Below are positions 32,192 through 45,023 of a DNA stretch of 64,000 bases, in pieces (within the stretch, counting starts at the first letter, position 1; each line of letters begins with the position of its first letter). The stretch lies in assembly GCA_023853785.1 (NCBI GenBank), contig JAJIRX010000521.1, positions 1 to 64,000 on the forward strand, written 5' to 3'. Source of the stretch: Psilocybe azurescens (Eukaryota; Basidiomycota; Agaricomycetes; Agaricales; Agrocybaceae). The position numbers and the translations under genes were made by a program. Below the pieces are notes generated by a model. It was not told the origin of the DNA. It worked only from the letters and a program-made list of their open reading frames with translations, and did not search any database.

Positions 32192-32690
32192 AAAAACGTA
32201 GCTCCAGTGACCTGCCTCTTGTAAAACTGTCCATTCACCTCTATTCTGCATATCAGTGGGTATTCTGTGCCTCCAGCTGGCCTAAAGCTTACTATTATAC
32301 AGCTGTCTGTAAGGTTCTATTCAAACAATCCTTGGATATGTGACCCTAACTCGAATCCATCTGATATACTGCGCACTGTCTTTCGACAGCGGCAGAAGCT
32401 GGCATGCTATATATTGCATCTGTGTGTAACTGCCTGTACGCGACTACCTGCCGCGTATGTCGCCGCTCGCCTGTTAGCCTCTAATGTAAAAATCAATAAC
32501 ATGATTACCTCTTGCTTCCGTCATATACATGAGCTGTGCATTCCATTGAGTATACATTACCGTCAACCAATTCCCCAAGATACAGCTCTTCCATCCTGGA
32601 TCGTAAAAGATCGTAAAAATACATAGACCCGGCCATTGCGACTCTACCCGGCCGTACCGGGTATAGGTACTTATATTCCAAGGTTATCAG
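32192..32690. other. Intergenic, no gene seen
   Basis: About 500 bp downstream of the aminomutase-like gene with no coherent frame. The short direct repeat TCCTGGATCGTAAAAGATCG/TAAAAAT near 32593-32620 is the only structure noted. Confidence 0.4.
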
Positions 32691-33399
32691 CTGTAGAGTT
32701 CTTATATATTACACCACCAGACCACCAATATAGTAGAGCTGTACAGTCGTCTCGTAAAGAGAATATCAGCTGAGATATTACAACAGCGGGATTGGGACCT
32801 ATGTCAAAGACAGCAAGCCATGGTTTTCCTTTAGAGCTTGGAGACAGTTTTTCGACATACCATTGACAAAGCTTTCGCAACGTAAGTTCTTTACCTCTCT
32901 CATTTTTGTCGGGCTTTGATGTTTGTCGCAGAAAATTCAAAGCCAAAGTTCCTCGGCGCTTACGAGTGGTTGTCAGAGAACTATAAACCCGAAGACCGTA
33001 TCTTTCTTTTCGGTGAGTTGACTTACCTTAGCTGGGCATATAACTCTTTCTTAAGAGCACATTCTTCTCACACATAGGGAAGTTACATTGTAGCGAGTGA
33101 CTCGGTCCATAGAATGCATACAATGTATACGAGTCACTCGGTGCCAATGAATTCTATGGAAGCTGGCTGTAATTAGTACAATAGATATAATATACAATGT
33201 AGTGATTGAGTAAGTACTGTGAATTCACATGTATAAGCATAGTGTTACCCAAATTCAGCTGCAGCCATTCATATTTTAGGGTCGGCCCCGAGAATATCGG
33301 CCACATGCTGACCGAAATGGTGCTGAGTATTGCATTGGGACATTTATCAAATTGAGTAGTGCAAATAAATGGTTAAACAAATATATCGCGAAATGAACA

Positions 33400-35520
33400 T
33401 GAAGTAATTAATGGCTTTGCAGTCGCATAAACTCGGCCCGGCTGGACCAATGCCACAGACCAGTCATAGCCGACGATTCAATGAGCCAAAATACAGAATA
33501 TAGAGACCAAAGAATGAAATTTAACATTAGAAGAAATAAACTAGAGCTGAATATGAGGTGATTAATGGCTTTGCAGTCGCATAAACTCGGCCCCGGCTCG
33601 ACCGATGCTACAGACAGGTCATAGCCAACAAATTCAGTAAGCAAAAATACAGAATATGTAGAGCAAAGGTTGAAGCTTAACATTGGAAAAAATAAATTAG
33701 AGCTGGATACAATGTAGATAATGGCTCTGCAGTCGCATACATTCGGCCCGGCCTGGCCTATGCTACTAACCGGTCACAGCCGACCATTCAGTGAGCCAAA
33801 ATACAGAATATGGAGACCAAAGAATGAAATTTAACATTAGAAGAAATAAACTAGAGCTGAATATGAGGTGATTAATGGCTTTGCAGTCGCATAAACGCGG
33901 CCCCGGCTCGACCGACGCTACAGACAGGTCATAGCCGACAAATCCAGTAAGCAAGAATACCGAATATGGAGAGCAATGATTGAAGCTTAACATTAGAAAA
34001 AATAAATTAGAGCTGGATACAATGTAGATAATGGCTCTGCAGTCGCATACACTCGGCCCCGGCCTGACCGATGCTACTGACCGGTCATAGCCGACCATTC
34101 AGTGAGCCAAAATACAAAATATAGAGACCAAAGGATAAAATTTAACATTAGAGCAAATGAACTAGAGCTGGATATGAGGTAGTCAATGGCTCTGCAGTCG
34201 CATAAACTCAGCCCCGGCCTGACCGATGCTACAGACCGGTCATAGCTGACCATTCAGTGAGCCAAAATACAAAATATGGACACTAAAAACTGAAACTTAA
34301 CAGTAGAAAAAATAAACTAGAGCTGTATATGAGGTAGTTAATGATTCTGCAGTCGCATAAACTCGGCCCCGGCCTGACCGATGCTACAGACCGGTCATAG
34401 CTGACCATTCAATGAGCCAAAATATAGAATATTGAGACAAATAAATGAATGTAAACATTAGGCAAAATAAACTAGAGCTGGATATGTGGTGGTTAATGTC
34501 TCTGCAGTCACATAAACTCGGCCCCGGCCTGATCAATGCTATAGACCGGTCATAGCCGATCATTCAATGAGCCAAAAGACCAAATATTGAGACAAATAGA
34601 CGTGAAGTTGATGGCTGAAAAATAAATTGTAGCTGATTATGAGGTGGTTAATGTCTCTGCAGTCGCATAAACTCGGCCCCGGCCTGACCGATGCTACTGA
34701 CCGGTCATAGCCGATCATTCCATGAGCCAAAATACAGAATATGGAGACCAAAGAATGAAACTTAACATTAGAAAAAATAAACTAGAGCTGGATATGTGGT
34801 GGTTAATGTCTCTGCAGTTGCATAAATTCAGCCCTGACCCAACCAATGCTGGATGCCAGTCAAATTTGACCATTCGGTGAACAAAATACTGTATATTGAG
34901 ACAAATGGATGAAGTTTAACAGCAGAAAACATAAATTGGAGCTGAATATGAAGTGGATAATGGCTCTCTGCAGTTGCTCAAACTTTGCCTCAGCTTTTCC
35001 AATGATACAAGTTGGGCAAAGCCAACCATTCAGTGAGCTAAAATACAGAATGTTTAAATAAATAGATGAAAGTGTATAGCTGAATAAATAAATGGAAACT
35101 GAATATGTAGTAATCAATGGCTCTGTGGTCACCTCAGCTTGACTCTAGCATAGCAGATAGTACAGGCCAGTCCAAGCCGACCATTCAGTCTGCCAGAATC
35201 CTGAATTTTGAGATAAAATACTAAATACTGAGACAAATGGCTCACAGTGAATAGAAGCAAAAATATATTGGAGCTGAATATGAAGTCATTAATGGCTTTG
35301 CAGTCTCAACAGGTTGTTCTCGTTTTAGCTGATGTGACTGGTTGGGCCAAACTGACCATTCATTCATCTGAAATACAGAATATCGACAAGAATGAATGTC
35401 AATAAATGCCTGCAGAAATAAATTGGGGCAGAATATGAAGTGATCCATTGTTTTATAGTTGCATCAGCTTGTCCCCAGTCTGGCCAACCACACAGTCTTA
35501 GAAAATCCATTCACTCATTT
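33400..35520 (-). repeat. Left tandem array, about 13 units of about 155 bp
   Basis: Each unit carries CTGCAGTCGCATAAACTCGG, a CCCGGCCTGACCGATGCTAC segment, the palindromic GACCGGTC core and CATTCAGTGAGCCAAAATAC. Units are well conserved from 33400 to about 34800 and decay progressively toward the centre (34800-35520). Unit spacing from the GACCGGTC landmarks is about 150-165 bp. Confidence 0.9.
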
Positions 35521-36720
35521 AGGTTAAATACACCATATTGACAGGAATGGCTGAAAGTTATCTATTTATCTAAATGATTGAACTCTAGTGAATTGAGCTG
35601 CCACTTTCTGCCACACAAGATCACCACTGGTTTTTACTGCAGTATTGTTTGTCTATTTCTCCCCTTAAATCATCCAAACTTGGACTGCTTTAAAGCATTT
35701 CTTACTCACTATGCATTACTTTAATTTGGCTCAAAATCAATGACTTCATAAAATATTCAGTTGCTCTGAGGGCTTGTCAGGAATAAATTTGCAAGCTTAT
35801 TAGCTAGGAATGTGTAAGTTCAATTTAGATCTGTCCTTTCAATTTTCATGGCACAGAAAAGTGTGTTAATGAGCTTTGTATTGAGATTACTTTGAATATA
35901 ATTCAAATATTCATCTAATGGGTGGCAAGTTGCCAGATATTCTACATGTTCATATTCAGATTCAATGTATATGTTTGGTCATTTACTTGCATCCATTCAT
36001 ATCAATATGCAGTATTTGATCTGAAATAATAGTCTACATGGCCCAAACTGTGCTCTCATCCTGCCTGGTGCAAAGCTGAGAGAGCCGCAGAGCATTGATA
36101 AACTTTATATTCGGCTGCAACACATTTGTTCAGCCAGTAAATAAAATCCATTCATGTGAATATTAAAATGGTTTATTGTACTTAATAGTTGGTCCTTCCT
36201 AAACAGTGTAATTGGCCAGGGTAGTAAAGATGAGATAAACTGTCCTGGTTAGGATGAAGTTTTCTCTTTTAGGTTGGACTGTATTTACAGTCAACGGTTC
36301 ATTTTGCTGAGTGTGTATTCAGCAGGCGGGGTTAAAGAGTGTTTGTAATTCCACAATGGTCGGTGAGAATGAGAGGTGTGAATTTGGGAGCAATGGAACA
36401 TTGATGACAGAAGGAAAGTGGAAGCAAAGAGAGACGAGTAATGATGAAATGTGAGCAGTTTGAGAACTAGAGTAGACCTTTGACAATACGACGAGAACCA
36501 TGTGATGTGCGGATGTGTAGATGGATTTGATGGAAGCCGAGAGCGGGAGTGATGTGTTGGGATCGATACACCAGATGTTTCTGTTTTTGGTTTGATGACG
36601 GTTTTGAGTGTTTTCGCATGATGTTGTGATATGATGTCTTCCGTCCTGAGACAGAACAAAGGTTCTACAGTAGTATCAAGCGGATGTGGCTGGAGAGCCA
36701 TTAACCACCTCATAATCAGC
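35521..36720. other. Central non-repetitive region of the palindromic element
   Basis: About 1.2 kb without the 155-bp unit. It is AT-rich with a relatively G/A-rich part at 36290-36600. A 144-codon minus frame here (36725-36291) is low-complexity Ser/His/Thr-rich and unlike a transposase. No conserved domain seen. Confidence 0.5.
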
Positions 36721-38880
36721 TCCAATATATTTTTCAGCCATTAACTTGCATCTGTTTGTCTCAATATTATGTCTTTTGGCTCATTGAATGATCGCTATGA
36801 CCGGTCTATAGCATCGGTCAGGCCGGGGCCGATTTTATGCGACTGCAGAGCCATTAACTACCTTATATCCAACTCTAGTTTATTTGTTCTAATGCTAAAT
36901 TTTATCCTTTAGTCTCCATATTCTGTATTTTGGCTCATTTAATAGTCAGCTATGACCGGTCTGTAGCATCGGTCAGGCCGGGCCGAAGTTTATGCGACTG
37001 CAGAGACATTAACTACCTCATATACAGCACTATTTTATTTGTTCTAATGTTATATTTTATGCTTTGGTCTCTGTATTCTGTCTTTTATCTCACTGAATAG
37101 TTGGGTATGGCTGGTCTGTAGCATCGGTCAGGTCAGGGCCGAGTTTATACAACTGCAGAGACATTAACTACCTCATATCCAGCTCTATTTTATTTGTTCT
37201 CATGTTAAATTTTATGCTTTTGTCTCCGTGATTCTGTATTTTATCTCACTGAATGGTCGGCTATGGCTGGTCTGTAGCATCGGTCAGACCGGGCCGAGTT
37301 TATGCGACTGCAGAATCATTAACTACCTCATATACAGCTCTATTTTATTTATTCTAATGTTAAATTTTATGCTTTGGTTTCCATATTCTGTCTTTTATCT
37401 CACTGAATGGTCGGCTATGACCGGGCTGTAGCATCGGTCAGGCCGGGCCGAAGTTTATACCGACTGCAGAGACATTAACTACCGCATATCCAGCTCTATT
37501 TTATTAGTTCTAATGTTAAATTTTATGCTTTGGTCTCCGTGATTCTGTATTTTGGCTCACTAAATGGTCGGCTATGACCGGTCTGTAGCATCGGTTAGAT
37601 CAGGGCCGAGTTTATGCGAGTGCAGAGACATTAACCACCTCATATCCAGCTCTAGTTTATTTTGCCTAATGTTTATATTCATTCATTTATCTCAATATTC
37701 TATATTTTGGCTCACTGAATGGTCAGTTATGACCGGTCTGTAGCATCGGTCAGGCCGGGGCCGAGTTTATACGACTGCAGAGACATTAACTACCTCATAT
37801 CCAGCTCTATTTTATTTATTCTAATGTTAAATTTTATGCTTTGGTCTCCATATTCTGTCTTTTATCTCACTGAATGGTTGGCTATGGCCGGTCTGTGGCA
37901 TCAGTCAAGTCGGGCCGAGTTTATGCGACTGCAGAGACATTAACTACCGCATATCCAGCTCTAGTTTATTCGTTCTAATGCTAAATTTTATCCATTGGTC
38001 TCCATATTCTGTCTTTTATCTCACTGAATGGTCGGCTATGACCGGTCTGTAGCATCGGTCAGGCCGGGGCCGAGTTTATGCGACTGCAGAGCCATTAACT
38101 ACCTCATATCCAGCACTATTTTATTTGTTCTAATGTTAAATTTTATGCTTTGGTCTCCGTATTCTGTCTTTTATCTCACTGAATGGTTGGGTATGGCTGG
38201 TCTGTAGCATCGGTTAGGTCAGGGCCGAGTTTATACAACTGCAGAGACATTAACTACCTCATATCCAGCTCTATTTTATTTGTTCTCATGTTAAATTTTA
38301 TGCTTTTGTCTCCGTGATTCTGTATGTTGGCTCACTAAATGGTTGGCTATGACCGGTCTGTAGCATCGGTCAGACCGGGGCCGAGTTTATGCGACTGCAG
38401 AGACATTAACCACCTCATATACAGCTCTATTTTATTTATTCTGATGTTAAATTTTATGCTTTGGTCTCCATATTCTATCTTTTAGCTCACTGAATGGTCG
38501 GCTATGACCGGTCTGTAGCATCGGTCAGGTCGGAGCCGAGTTTATGCGACTGCAAAGCCATTAATCACCTCATATCCAGCTCTAGTTTATTTTGCCTAAT
38601 GTTTATATTCATTCATTTGTCTCAATATTCTATATTTTGGCTCACTGAATGGTCGGCTATGACCGGTCTGTAGCATCGGTTAGGTCGGGGCCGAGTTTAT
38701 GTGACTGCAGAGACATTAACCACCTCATATCCAGTTCTAATTTATTTTTATAATGTCAAGTTTCATTCTTTGGTCCCCATATTCTGTATTTTGGCTCACT
38801 GAATGGTAAGCTATGACCGGTCTGTAGCATTGGTCAGGCCGGGGCCGAGTTTATGCGGCTGCAAAGTCATTAATTACTTC
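36721..38880 (+). repeat. Right tandem array, about 14 inverted units of about 155 bp
   Basis: Same unit as the left array on the opposite strand: GGCTATGACCGGTCTGTAGC, then GCCGAGTTTATGCGACTGCA, ATTAACTACCTCATATCCAG and a T-rich tail. Landmarks recur at about 36800, 36955, 37110, 37265, 37420, 37580, 37733, 37888, 38043, 38195, 38352, 38515, 38660 and 38815. Copies are more uniform than in the inner left array. Confidence 0.9.
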
Positions 38881-40441
38881 ATATTCATTTGCAATATATT
38901 TGTTTGACCATTTATTTGCACTACTTAATTTGGTAAATACCCCAATGCAATGCTCAGTACTATTTCAGTCAGCATGTGGCCGAGTATCCTCGGGGCCGAC
39001 CTTAAAATATGAGCGGCTGCAGCTGAATTTGGGTAACACTGTGCTTATACATGTGAATGCACAGTACTTATTCAATCACTACATTGTATATTATATCTAT
39101 TATACTAATTACAGCCAGCTTCCATAGAATTCATTGACACCGAGTGACTCATATACATTGTATGCGTTCTATGGACCGGAGTCACTCGCTACAATGTAAC
39201 TTCCCTATGTGCTTCTCAAGGGCTCTCTGTGGGTGCTTATCAGGTTCGCGTCATAGCTAGTATGATAGAAAAGGTATGAAATTTTGGAATCGTGACGCGA
39301 CCGTCCCATATGCTTCAACTTCCCTTACATCGAAATATTCAAGTTGGCTTTCTTCACAAAGGAAACTACGAGCAAATTGCGTTGTTCTGTTTTGGACTGT
39401 GATTTCACCCACAAAGAACTATACAGTACGTATGATCTTTATACCCGAACTGTTGCAACGAAAAAGGTCAAAGAGCTGGGGAGTCTGATGAGCTGTGTAA
39501 GCGCTTCAAACAAACACTTTCTCGGCAGAGCGTTAGAGTTCATTTTGTTGGTTCCGGTGAGTCTTGTGTCTTTCTTCGAGACAGTGTAGAAAGGAAATCA
39601 ACTGCTAATCCTCTAGAGATACTGTGTCAGCAATTGGCGTCTTCCGAGGTCCAAACCTCCCTGAGACAACTACTGGCATAAGGCATGTATGTATCTTCCA
39701 GCGCGCACTTGCTCTCACTCGAGCTACGAATCAAATTCCTACCGGAGTATTCAAATGGAGGCGCGAGTCCAACCAATTCCATTGATTCAAAGTACTCCGA
39801 CGGATCTGCATGTCCTCAGGGGGCCGTCAAAGAGGTATGGTTTTCTGGGTCTCATTCGGACATGTAAGCTAGCCGCCAGTTAATGGTTATCAGTTCAGTT
39901 TGTCGACTGTGTTAAGTGATGATGGCAACATTGCCAAGTTGATACTCGACCACTTTGGCCCACCGTTGCGCCGAATGTCCATGAAGCAATAAAGCAAGGG
40001 CTTAAAAAAGACCGCACCGGAGTCCCTGGGAGTCTCTCATTCCGAAGTCATCAATGAACTGGTTTTATAAGCTCATCGAATACCTTCCAATCTCGTGACT
40101 CTCGTATACAGGCCCACATAATGTTATTCGCTGGTGGGTGACCATTTCAATACTCTCAGGCTGTGATATGAGTCCGATAAGCGCCTCGTATTTTTAGGCC
40201 CCCTAGTCGTCAAAGTCCTCGTGGTATATTACCTGGCCAACTAATTCACGAGTCTGTCTTTGACAAGAAGTTGAAAGAGATGAAGTACGAGCCAATGGCA
40301 CTGTTTTTTAGGGGACAACCCTACTTGGGATGAACAGGTCTCGAGAGACAGAAAGGTTATTGAAACTGATCCCTACGCTCGAGAAGACTATGCCCTACAG
40401 GCTCTCGACGAATCCAACAAAGAGATGAGCACGATGCCCTA

Positions 40442-42889
40442 GCTGCGTTGTCTTCGTCGCGTTGGTGCCTCATTATTTTAATTTACAGACATTCACTAAT
40501 AAATTATATCCTAGCTATCGGTAGGCAGTTTATCACTGAGATCTTCGGCTTCGATCCCATTTTAGTGACTGAGCTGGAGGCTGAGTGACACAGAAACGCA
40601 ACAGGGGATGATAACCATGAGGTTATCATCACCTTGACCACTGCATTGGATTCCTTCGAGATTATTCCCCAAAGACCGACTACACTTTTAATCCCACTCT
40701 CTAGTCTATTTTAGATAAATTGTATGTACAATAGGGAGTCACCTACATGGGGGAAATTTTGTGATGGCTTTGGTGAGTGACTTGAAACCATGTGCGTATA
40801 CAATGTTAAATGGTATACCTTACGCTACTTGTTTCCGTAGGACCGTTATCGTTTTCTTCCGCCATCATCCTTAGCATTAATACTTACCGAAATCTTCCCA
40901 GGAAGAAGGGATACATTTACGATGCTCGTGAGATTTCAGTATTCCTTGGTGATTGTATGGGTCTGTCATATAGCCAGATACCCAATCTATTTCCTCTCTG
41001 GCAACCAACGATCAAATAAAATACAATGATCCAATCCTCATTTACTTTGCTAGTCATTTACTCTTGCAGATTCGAATACTGCATGCACTGTTCCATAGAA
41101 TTACCCTCCTGATGCCCAGATCATCCTGGTGAGCGTTATTAATAACTTACATGCTCGAGTCGCCGCTGCGAAGGGGAACAACATTGTTCGAATATTTATC
41201 TGCAATATTTTAGGGGTGCTACACTGTCTATCGTCCTTGCGCTCATAGACCTTGATTCTGGACTGTTCTCATGCGGGGACATTTGGAGGAGATGTCTGCG
41301 CAAGTGCCAACTTAGCATCACATGTCCTTCTATATACCTGCCGAATACAACCGAAAAGTCGGGTCGTGGTTGGTTCGCTCAAATTGGAGGCAAGTTCTTC
41401 GTGAGTTAAAGTTTGCAAGCGGTGGATATACGTGCACCTATCGGGACGTTATACAACGTTTACCATCTGGAAAGTATGTTATATGGACCTATCTTGGATC
41501 TAGAAATTTGACTACTATCGCTCATAGTCAAACTCCTCGGTGTCATGGGAGACATAATGACTGCTATTTATTTGACACCAGTAAGCCCACTGATCTGATG
41601 CACTCCCGCTTTCTTCGTCCAGACTCCTTTGTTGTGTACCCAATCTTCAATATGTTGAGAGCAACGTCCTATCCTTTGAAGTTTTCCACTATTCGCCAGC
41701 TTCAACACCAATCCTTGATGGATAATGCGTGGTTCCGAGTCGTGGTCAAAACGCTCGCTTAATGACTTAATGAAGAGGCAGGAGATAATACCACCTGCGG
41801 AACTCTCGGCTGTGGGAGTGTCGTGTTCAAGATAGAAGGAATTGAAAGAGACACAGGTCTTTTTACCGTGGAAAGGACGTGCAAAACTGAGGCGTGTAGG
41901 GGCTGGGGTGTACATATCTGGGGATGAGCGATGCAGTGTCAAAAAGTATTGCTGCCGGGGCGTGCACCTTGAGGCCGGTCTAAAGCCTATTCTCCCTACA
42001 CATACCTGGAGATATGATGAACAATAACTCAAGCACTGGCGGTATCAGTGTATCTCAGAAGAAGAATTGTATCTGACAGTCGTGGCGAAAAGACGGAGTG
42101 GGGCAGAGGTATTTTGGCCTACTAGCCACTCCTTGCAGTTCGCATACTTATTGTGAGGAGGTATGTCATGATCTCTGTCTGTCGAGTTCATCCGTTGCTG
42201 ATTGATCCATATATCCGTGTTTAAAGTATCGTATTTAATGAATATTATTGCGAAGGCTCAAATGTTCAAGGAAGAGTCTTTGAGATACTCCAGGCACCTT
42301 CTCGTAATATAAACTCATTCGACCAATAAGTGGTGTATAACTTAGTATGAAAGATTTTTGCTCAAGTATTTTTCTGATAATCAGGCATTCTGTGATGCTT
42401 CTTGCCTCCTTCAGGCTTGATCACACTGTGTTCTGAAGCATGATCTCGTTGCTGCTGACAGCTGTCACTTCCTTACACCGATCTTTCTGGGGTTGCAAGC
42501 CAGAGGGACATCAAGGAACTATTCTGACATACGAGATACAGCTCCACAAACACATTCGGTTTCAATATCTCCAAATAGCTTTCCGTTCTAGTCTATGCAC
42601 CATGCTGTAATCTCCACCTTTTGTCCACTTGACATCCATCCTGTGGTAGCAAATAATAGATCAGATATAAGGCCGCCCAATGCTCGCTTGCTGTTCTCCA
42701 CTCGTTGTACACCACTCCCACTTCGGAAGAGATGTCAAATTCCGTAGCAGTAGCAGGAGATTCCTCCCTACAGATACCTCACGATGCTCTTGTGGCTCAG
42801 AAACAAGGGCAAGCCATTTTGACTTGGACAATTGGCGCGTTAGTTGGTACAAAGTCATGCTGAGTGACAAGAGGCTAACATTAGTGGAC
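40442..42889. other. Unresolved interval with possible gene relics
   Basis: No complete gene could be assembled. The 146-codon plus frame 41322-41762 and the minus frame 42032-41568 overlap and neither shows a known motif. A perfect 10-bp-stem hairpin (GATGATAACC, loop ATGA) lies at 40607-40630. Short hydrophobic stretches near 40810-40870 and 41220-41270 could belong to an eroded membrane-protein gene, but this is only a suspicion. Confidence 0.3.
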
Positions 42890-44345
42890 TCTATCCCAGA
42901 TTTTGTATCTTTGGCTGGGAACTGATTCTTTGTCTGCCTCGAGAGTATAGATTGATTTGGAGGAGACCTATGAATGTAGGTTGCATTCCCTTTTACTTTC
43001 TTTACTCTTGTTGACTCCGGCTTTCCGTTCTACTCGTCTGAAGCTTTCGAGTGCATTGTACCTAGGTTGTTAACATAACATTATCTACGATAAAATAACT
43101 GACGACGTTTTATTTAGCAAATCGTTATTTTGGTGCCGTGCAGTGGGTTTTAGCGCCGAATTATACTGCCACCCAACAGCTAATAATGGGGTACAAGGTT
43201 CTCTTTGTTGTAGCACTTATCTCCGGGGCATGGAATCCGTCGACATGCAAGCGTCAGTCTGCGGATTCTTGACTCGACTCAAACTCAAACTGACGCTTTG
43301 TGCGATGTAATAATAGGAATATTCTTCTTCCAGCCTATCGGAGGTTTGATATCCACAATCATTTCCCAGATGATATTAGGAGGTCGTGTTTATGCAGTAT
43401 GTCCGTTCCCTTTCTAGAAGAGCACGCTTGACGTCAGAGTGTTAGGTTTTCTCGCAGAACAAAGTAGTTGGATTTCCTCTGTTGGTGATATTAGTGGCAG
43501 AGGCTATCATTTGTGGGATGGCAATTAGTAAAATTCCGCCTTCTCCTGCTGCAGGGTCTACCACAGGCTCGCAACCTCAGTGTGGAGTGCTTATCGGTCC
43601 TTTTGGTTGGCTCGTCACATTTTGGGTTAGCGGGTTTAGTTCACCATATGAGCTATCGAAACTAATTAGCCTACACTCATCAGACAATGCCTTTGCTCTT
43701 TGACACAATAACATTCCTGTCAGACCCTTTGACTGTGGGTTGATCAGCGCTGGTACTGACTAAAATATCAACAGTCTAACGGCCTGGAGGGCATATGACA
43801 TGTGGAAGAAAAAAAATGAACATTGGCACTCATGGTATATTCGACATCATCTGGCGTGATGGACTTCTATATTTCTTCGCCATTTTCTCCATGAATGCAG
43901 TGAACGTCATTATATTTCTCACCACGGCAAAGCCTCTGCGAGCAGTAAATCTTCCGTGCGTCCATGACTTTTCCTTCAGCACATAGTCCAGAAATAACTG
44001 AAAACACAATTGAATACATTATCAGGGCAACTCTTATTCTGGAAGTTGTTTTGTCTTGCCGGCTAGTTCTTAATCTTAGAGAATCGCACACTCGTTCAAA
44101 TATTGGCCCAGCTCGTCCCAAATGGAGCGAAAGCGTCAAGCTACGCTCTGGAATTTCCTCTGGAGAGAATCAAGCCCAGGTACACAGCTTCGACAAAGCA
44201 GTACCAAGTCCAGCAAAGGTTGAGGAGATAGGATATTCACCTGACAAAAGATCAGTCCACTCCAAGAGACATGGAGCGCGGTATGATACAATTAGGTATA
44301 CTCACTGCACTTGCGCTGCACCGATTGGGGAAAACTTTGGTAAAT
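42890..44345 (+). pseudogene. DUF6533-type seven-transmembrane protein (frame-shifted)
   Basis: A DUF6533-like element (REYRLIWRRPMNVG, about 42938-42980) is followed by hydrophobic segments: MGYKVLFVVALISGAW (43188), STIISQMILGGRVYA, an intron (about 43399-43458), NKVVGFPLLVILVAEAIICG and FGWLVTFWVS (about 43600). The last part (TAWRAYDMWKKK, about 43775; GIFDIIWRDGLLYFFAIFSM, about 43835; EVVLSCRLVLNLRES, about 44045) matches the C-terminal helices of this basidiomycete-expanded membrane family of unknown function. A run of eight A at about 43809 sits where the frame must change, a likely homopolymer error. The first helix and true start were not resolved. Confidence 0.6.
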
Positions 44346-45023
44346 AGAACATACTGGTTCCAATGTATTCTGGAGAGCAGGCAATCCGAAATTTGTATGA
44401 ACAAATTTTAAAGGCTACTATGTACATACATACTTATTACCTGGTGCTACGCCTGGCTTCGTTTGTGCTTCGCCGCGTTGGCCACTTACGCGCGCTTAGG
44501 TCCTAGCTACCGACGGGGTCAACGGCAAATTACGTAAGTGACTTAAAGCTTCCCTCACGAAAAAGAAAATGCCAAGCTTTTCCAATGGCCGTCGTTGCCC
44601 GTTGATGCTAATCAGATGTACATCTCTTAATAATCTCTTAACCACTTGTCTACATATCTGAGACTGGACAGCAAGTCGCTGTATTCCAAGTAGCTTAGGA
44701 ATGCAAAAATGATATGCGAATTTTCGGCGCTCATAGGTCTCCATAGGTAAGTTGAAGCGTATACCCACTATTACACAAACTGGCCTGATTATAACATGAA
44801 GAAGCGATATGTCGAAGTCGTACAAGAGGCCAAGCTATAGGTAATGGCTTGAAGACATCGGGTCAGGGCGATCGGCAACAACTTATGTAATTGAACAACC
44901 ACAGAGGTCCTGGCCATGCAGGACCGGCGAGAGCCGACTTGGCATTGCAAATCCCCCCCTCACACAGATGTTACTTATGCACTGTTCCTTTGCTCTATAA
45001 CCACGACCTAACCTTCAGCAAGC
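44346..45023. other. Intergenic region and upstream of the PL38 gene
   Basis: No coherent gene. A TATA-like CTCTATAACC lies at about 44993-45002, about 25 bp before the PL38 start codon, too close for a standard TATA-to-ATG distance but compatible with a short leader. Confidence 0.35.

Larger units (their letters stand above)
33071..39211. mobile_element. 6,141-bp palindromic foldback element built of tandem repeats
   Basis: Terminal inverted repeats begin CACATAGGGAAGTTACATTG and end with the exact complement. They are flanked by the direct 7-bp duplication CTTCTCA (33064-33070 and 39212-39218). Unique terminal segments of about 330 bp are inverted copies (33071-33400 and about 38880-39211). 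Inside lie about 13 tandem units of about 155 bp on the left and about 14 inverted units on the right, around a central region of about 1.2 kb. No transposase was found, so it is non-autonomous. Open frames inside simply follow the repeat periodicity. It disrupts the DUF2235 gene. Confidence 0.93.
32690..40441 (+). pseudogene. DUF2235 (alpha/beta-hydrolase-like) gene split by a large palindromic element
   Basis: The 5' part (about 32725-33014) reads NIVELYSRLVK, then YYNSGIGTYVKDSKPWFSF, an intron (about 32881-32932) and FLGAYEWLSENYKPEDRIFL. The 3' part (about 39219-40441) reads GAYQVRVIASMIEK, VHFVGS-like residues, IKFLPEYSNGGASPTNSID, GAVKEVWFSGSHSDM and, near the end, LIHESVFDKKLKEMKYEP. 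These are diagnostic blocks of fungal DUF2235, whose FGFSRG motif holds the putative catalytic serine. The 6.1-kb element lies in the intron immediately before that motif. The FGFSRG codons (about 39220-39245) are themselves disturbed, and several more frame shifts follow, so the gene is nonfunctional as written. The first exon (N-terminal CDGT-type motif) was not located. Confidence 0.75.

Noticed and set aside
36291..36725. 144-codon minus frame in the centre of the palindromic element as a transposase
   Set aside because: Low-complexity Ser/His/Thr composition, no D-D-E or zinc-finger motif, and it runs into a repeat unit at its start.
33408..38000. Many 60-110-codon open frames with the pattern FILMLNFMLWSPYSVFYLTE
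   Set aside because: They repeat with the 155-bp unit on both arms of the palindromic element and are by-products of the tandem repetition.
40607..40630. Perfect 10-bp hairpin GATGATAACC-ATGA-GGTTATCATC as a terminator
   Set aside because: Rho-independent terminators do not apply to nuclear genes, and a chance hairpin of this size is expected in 64 kb.
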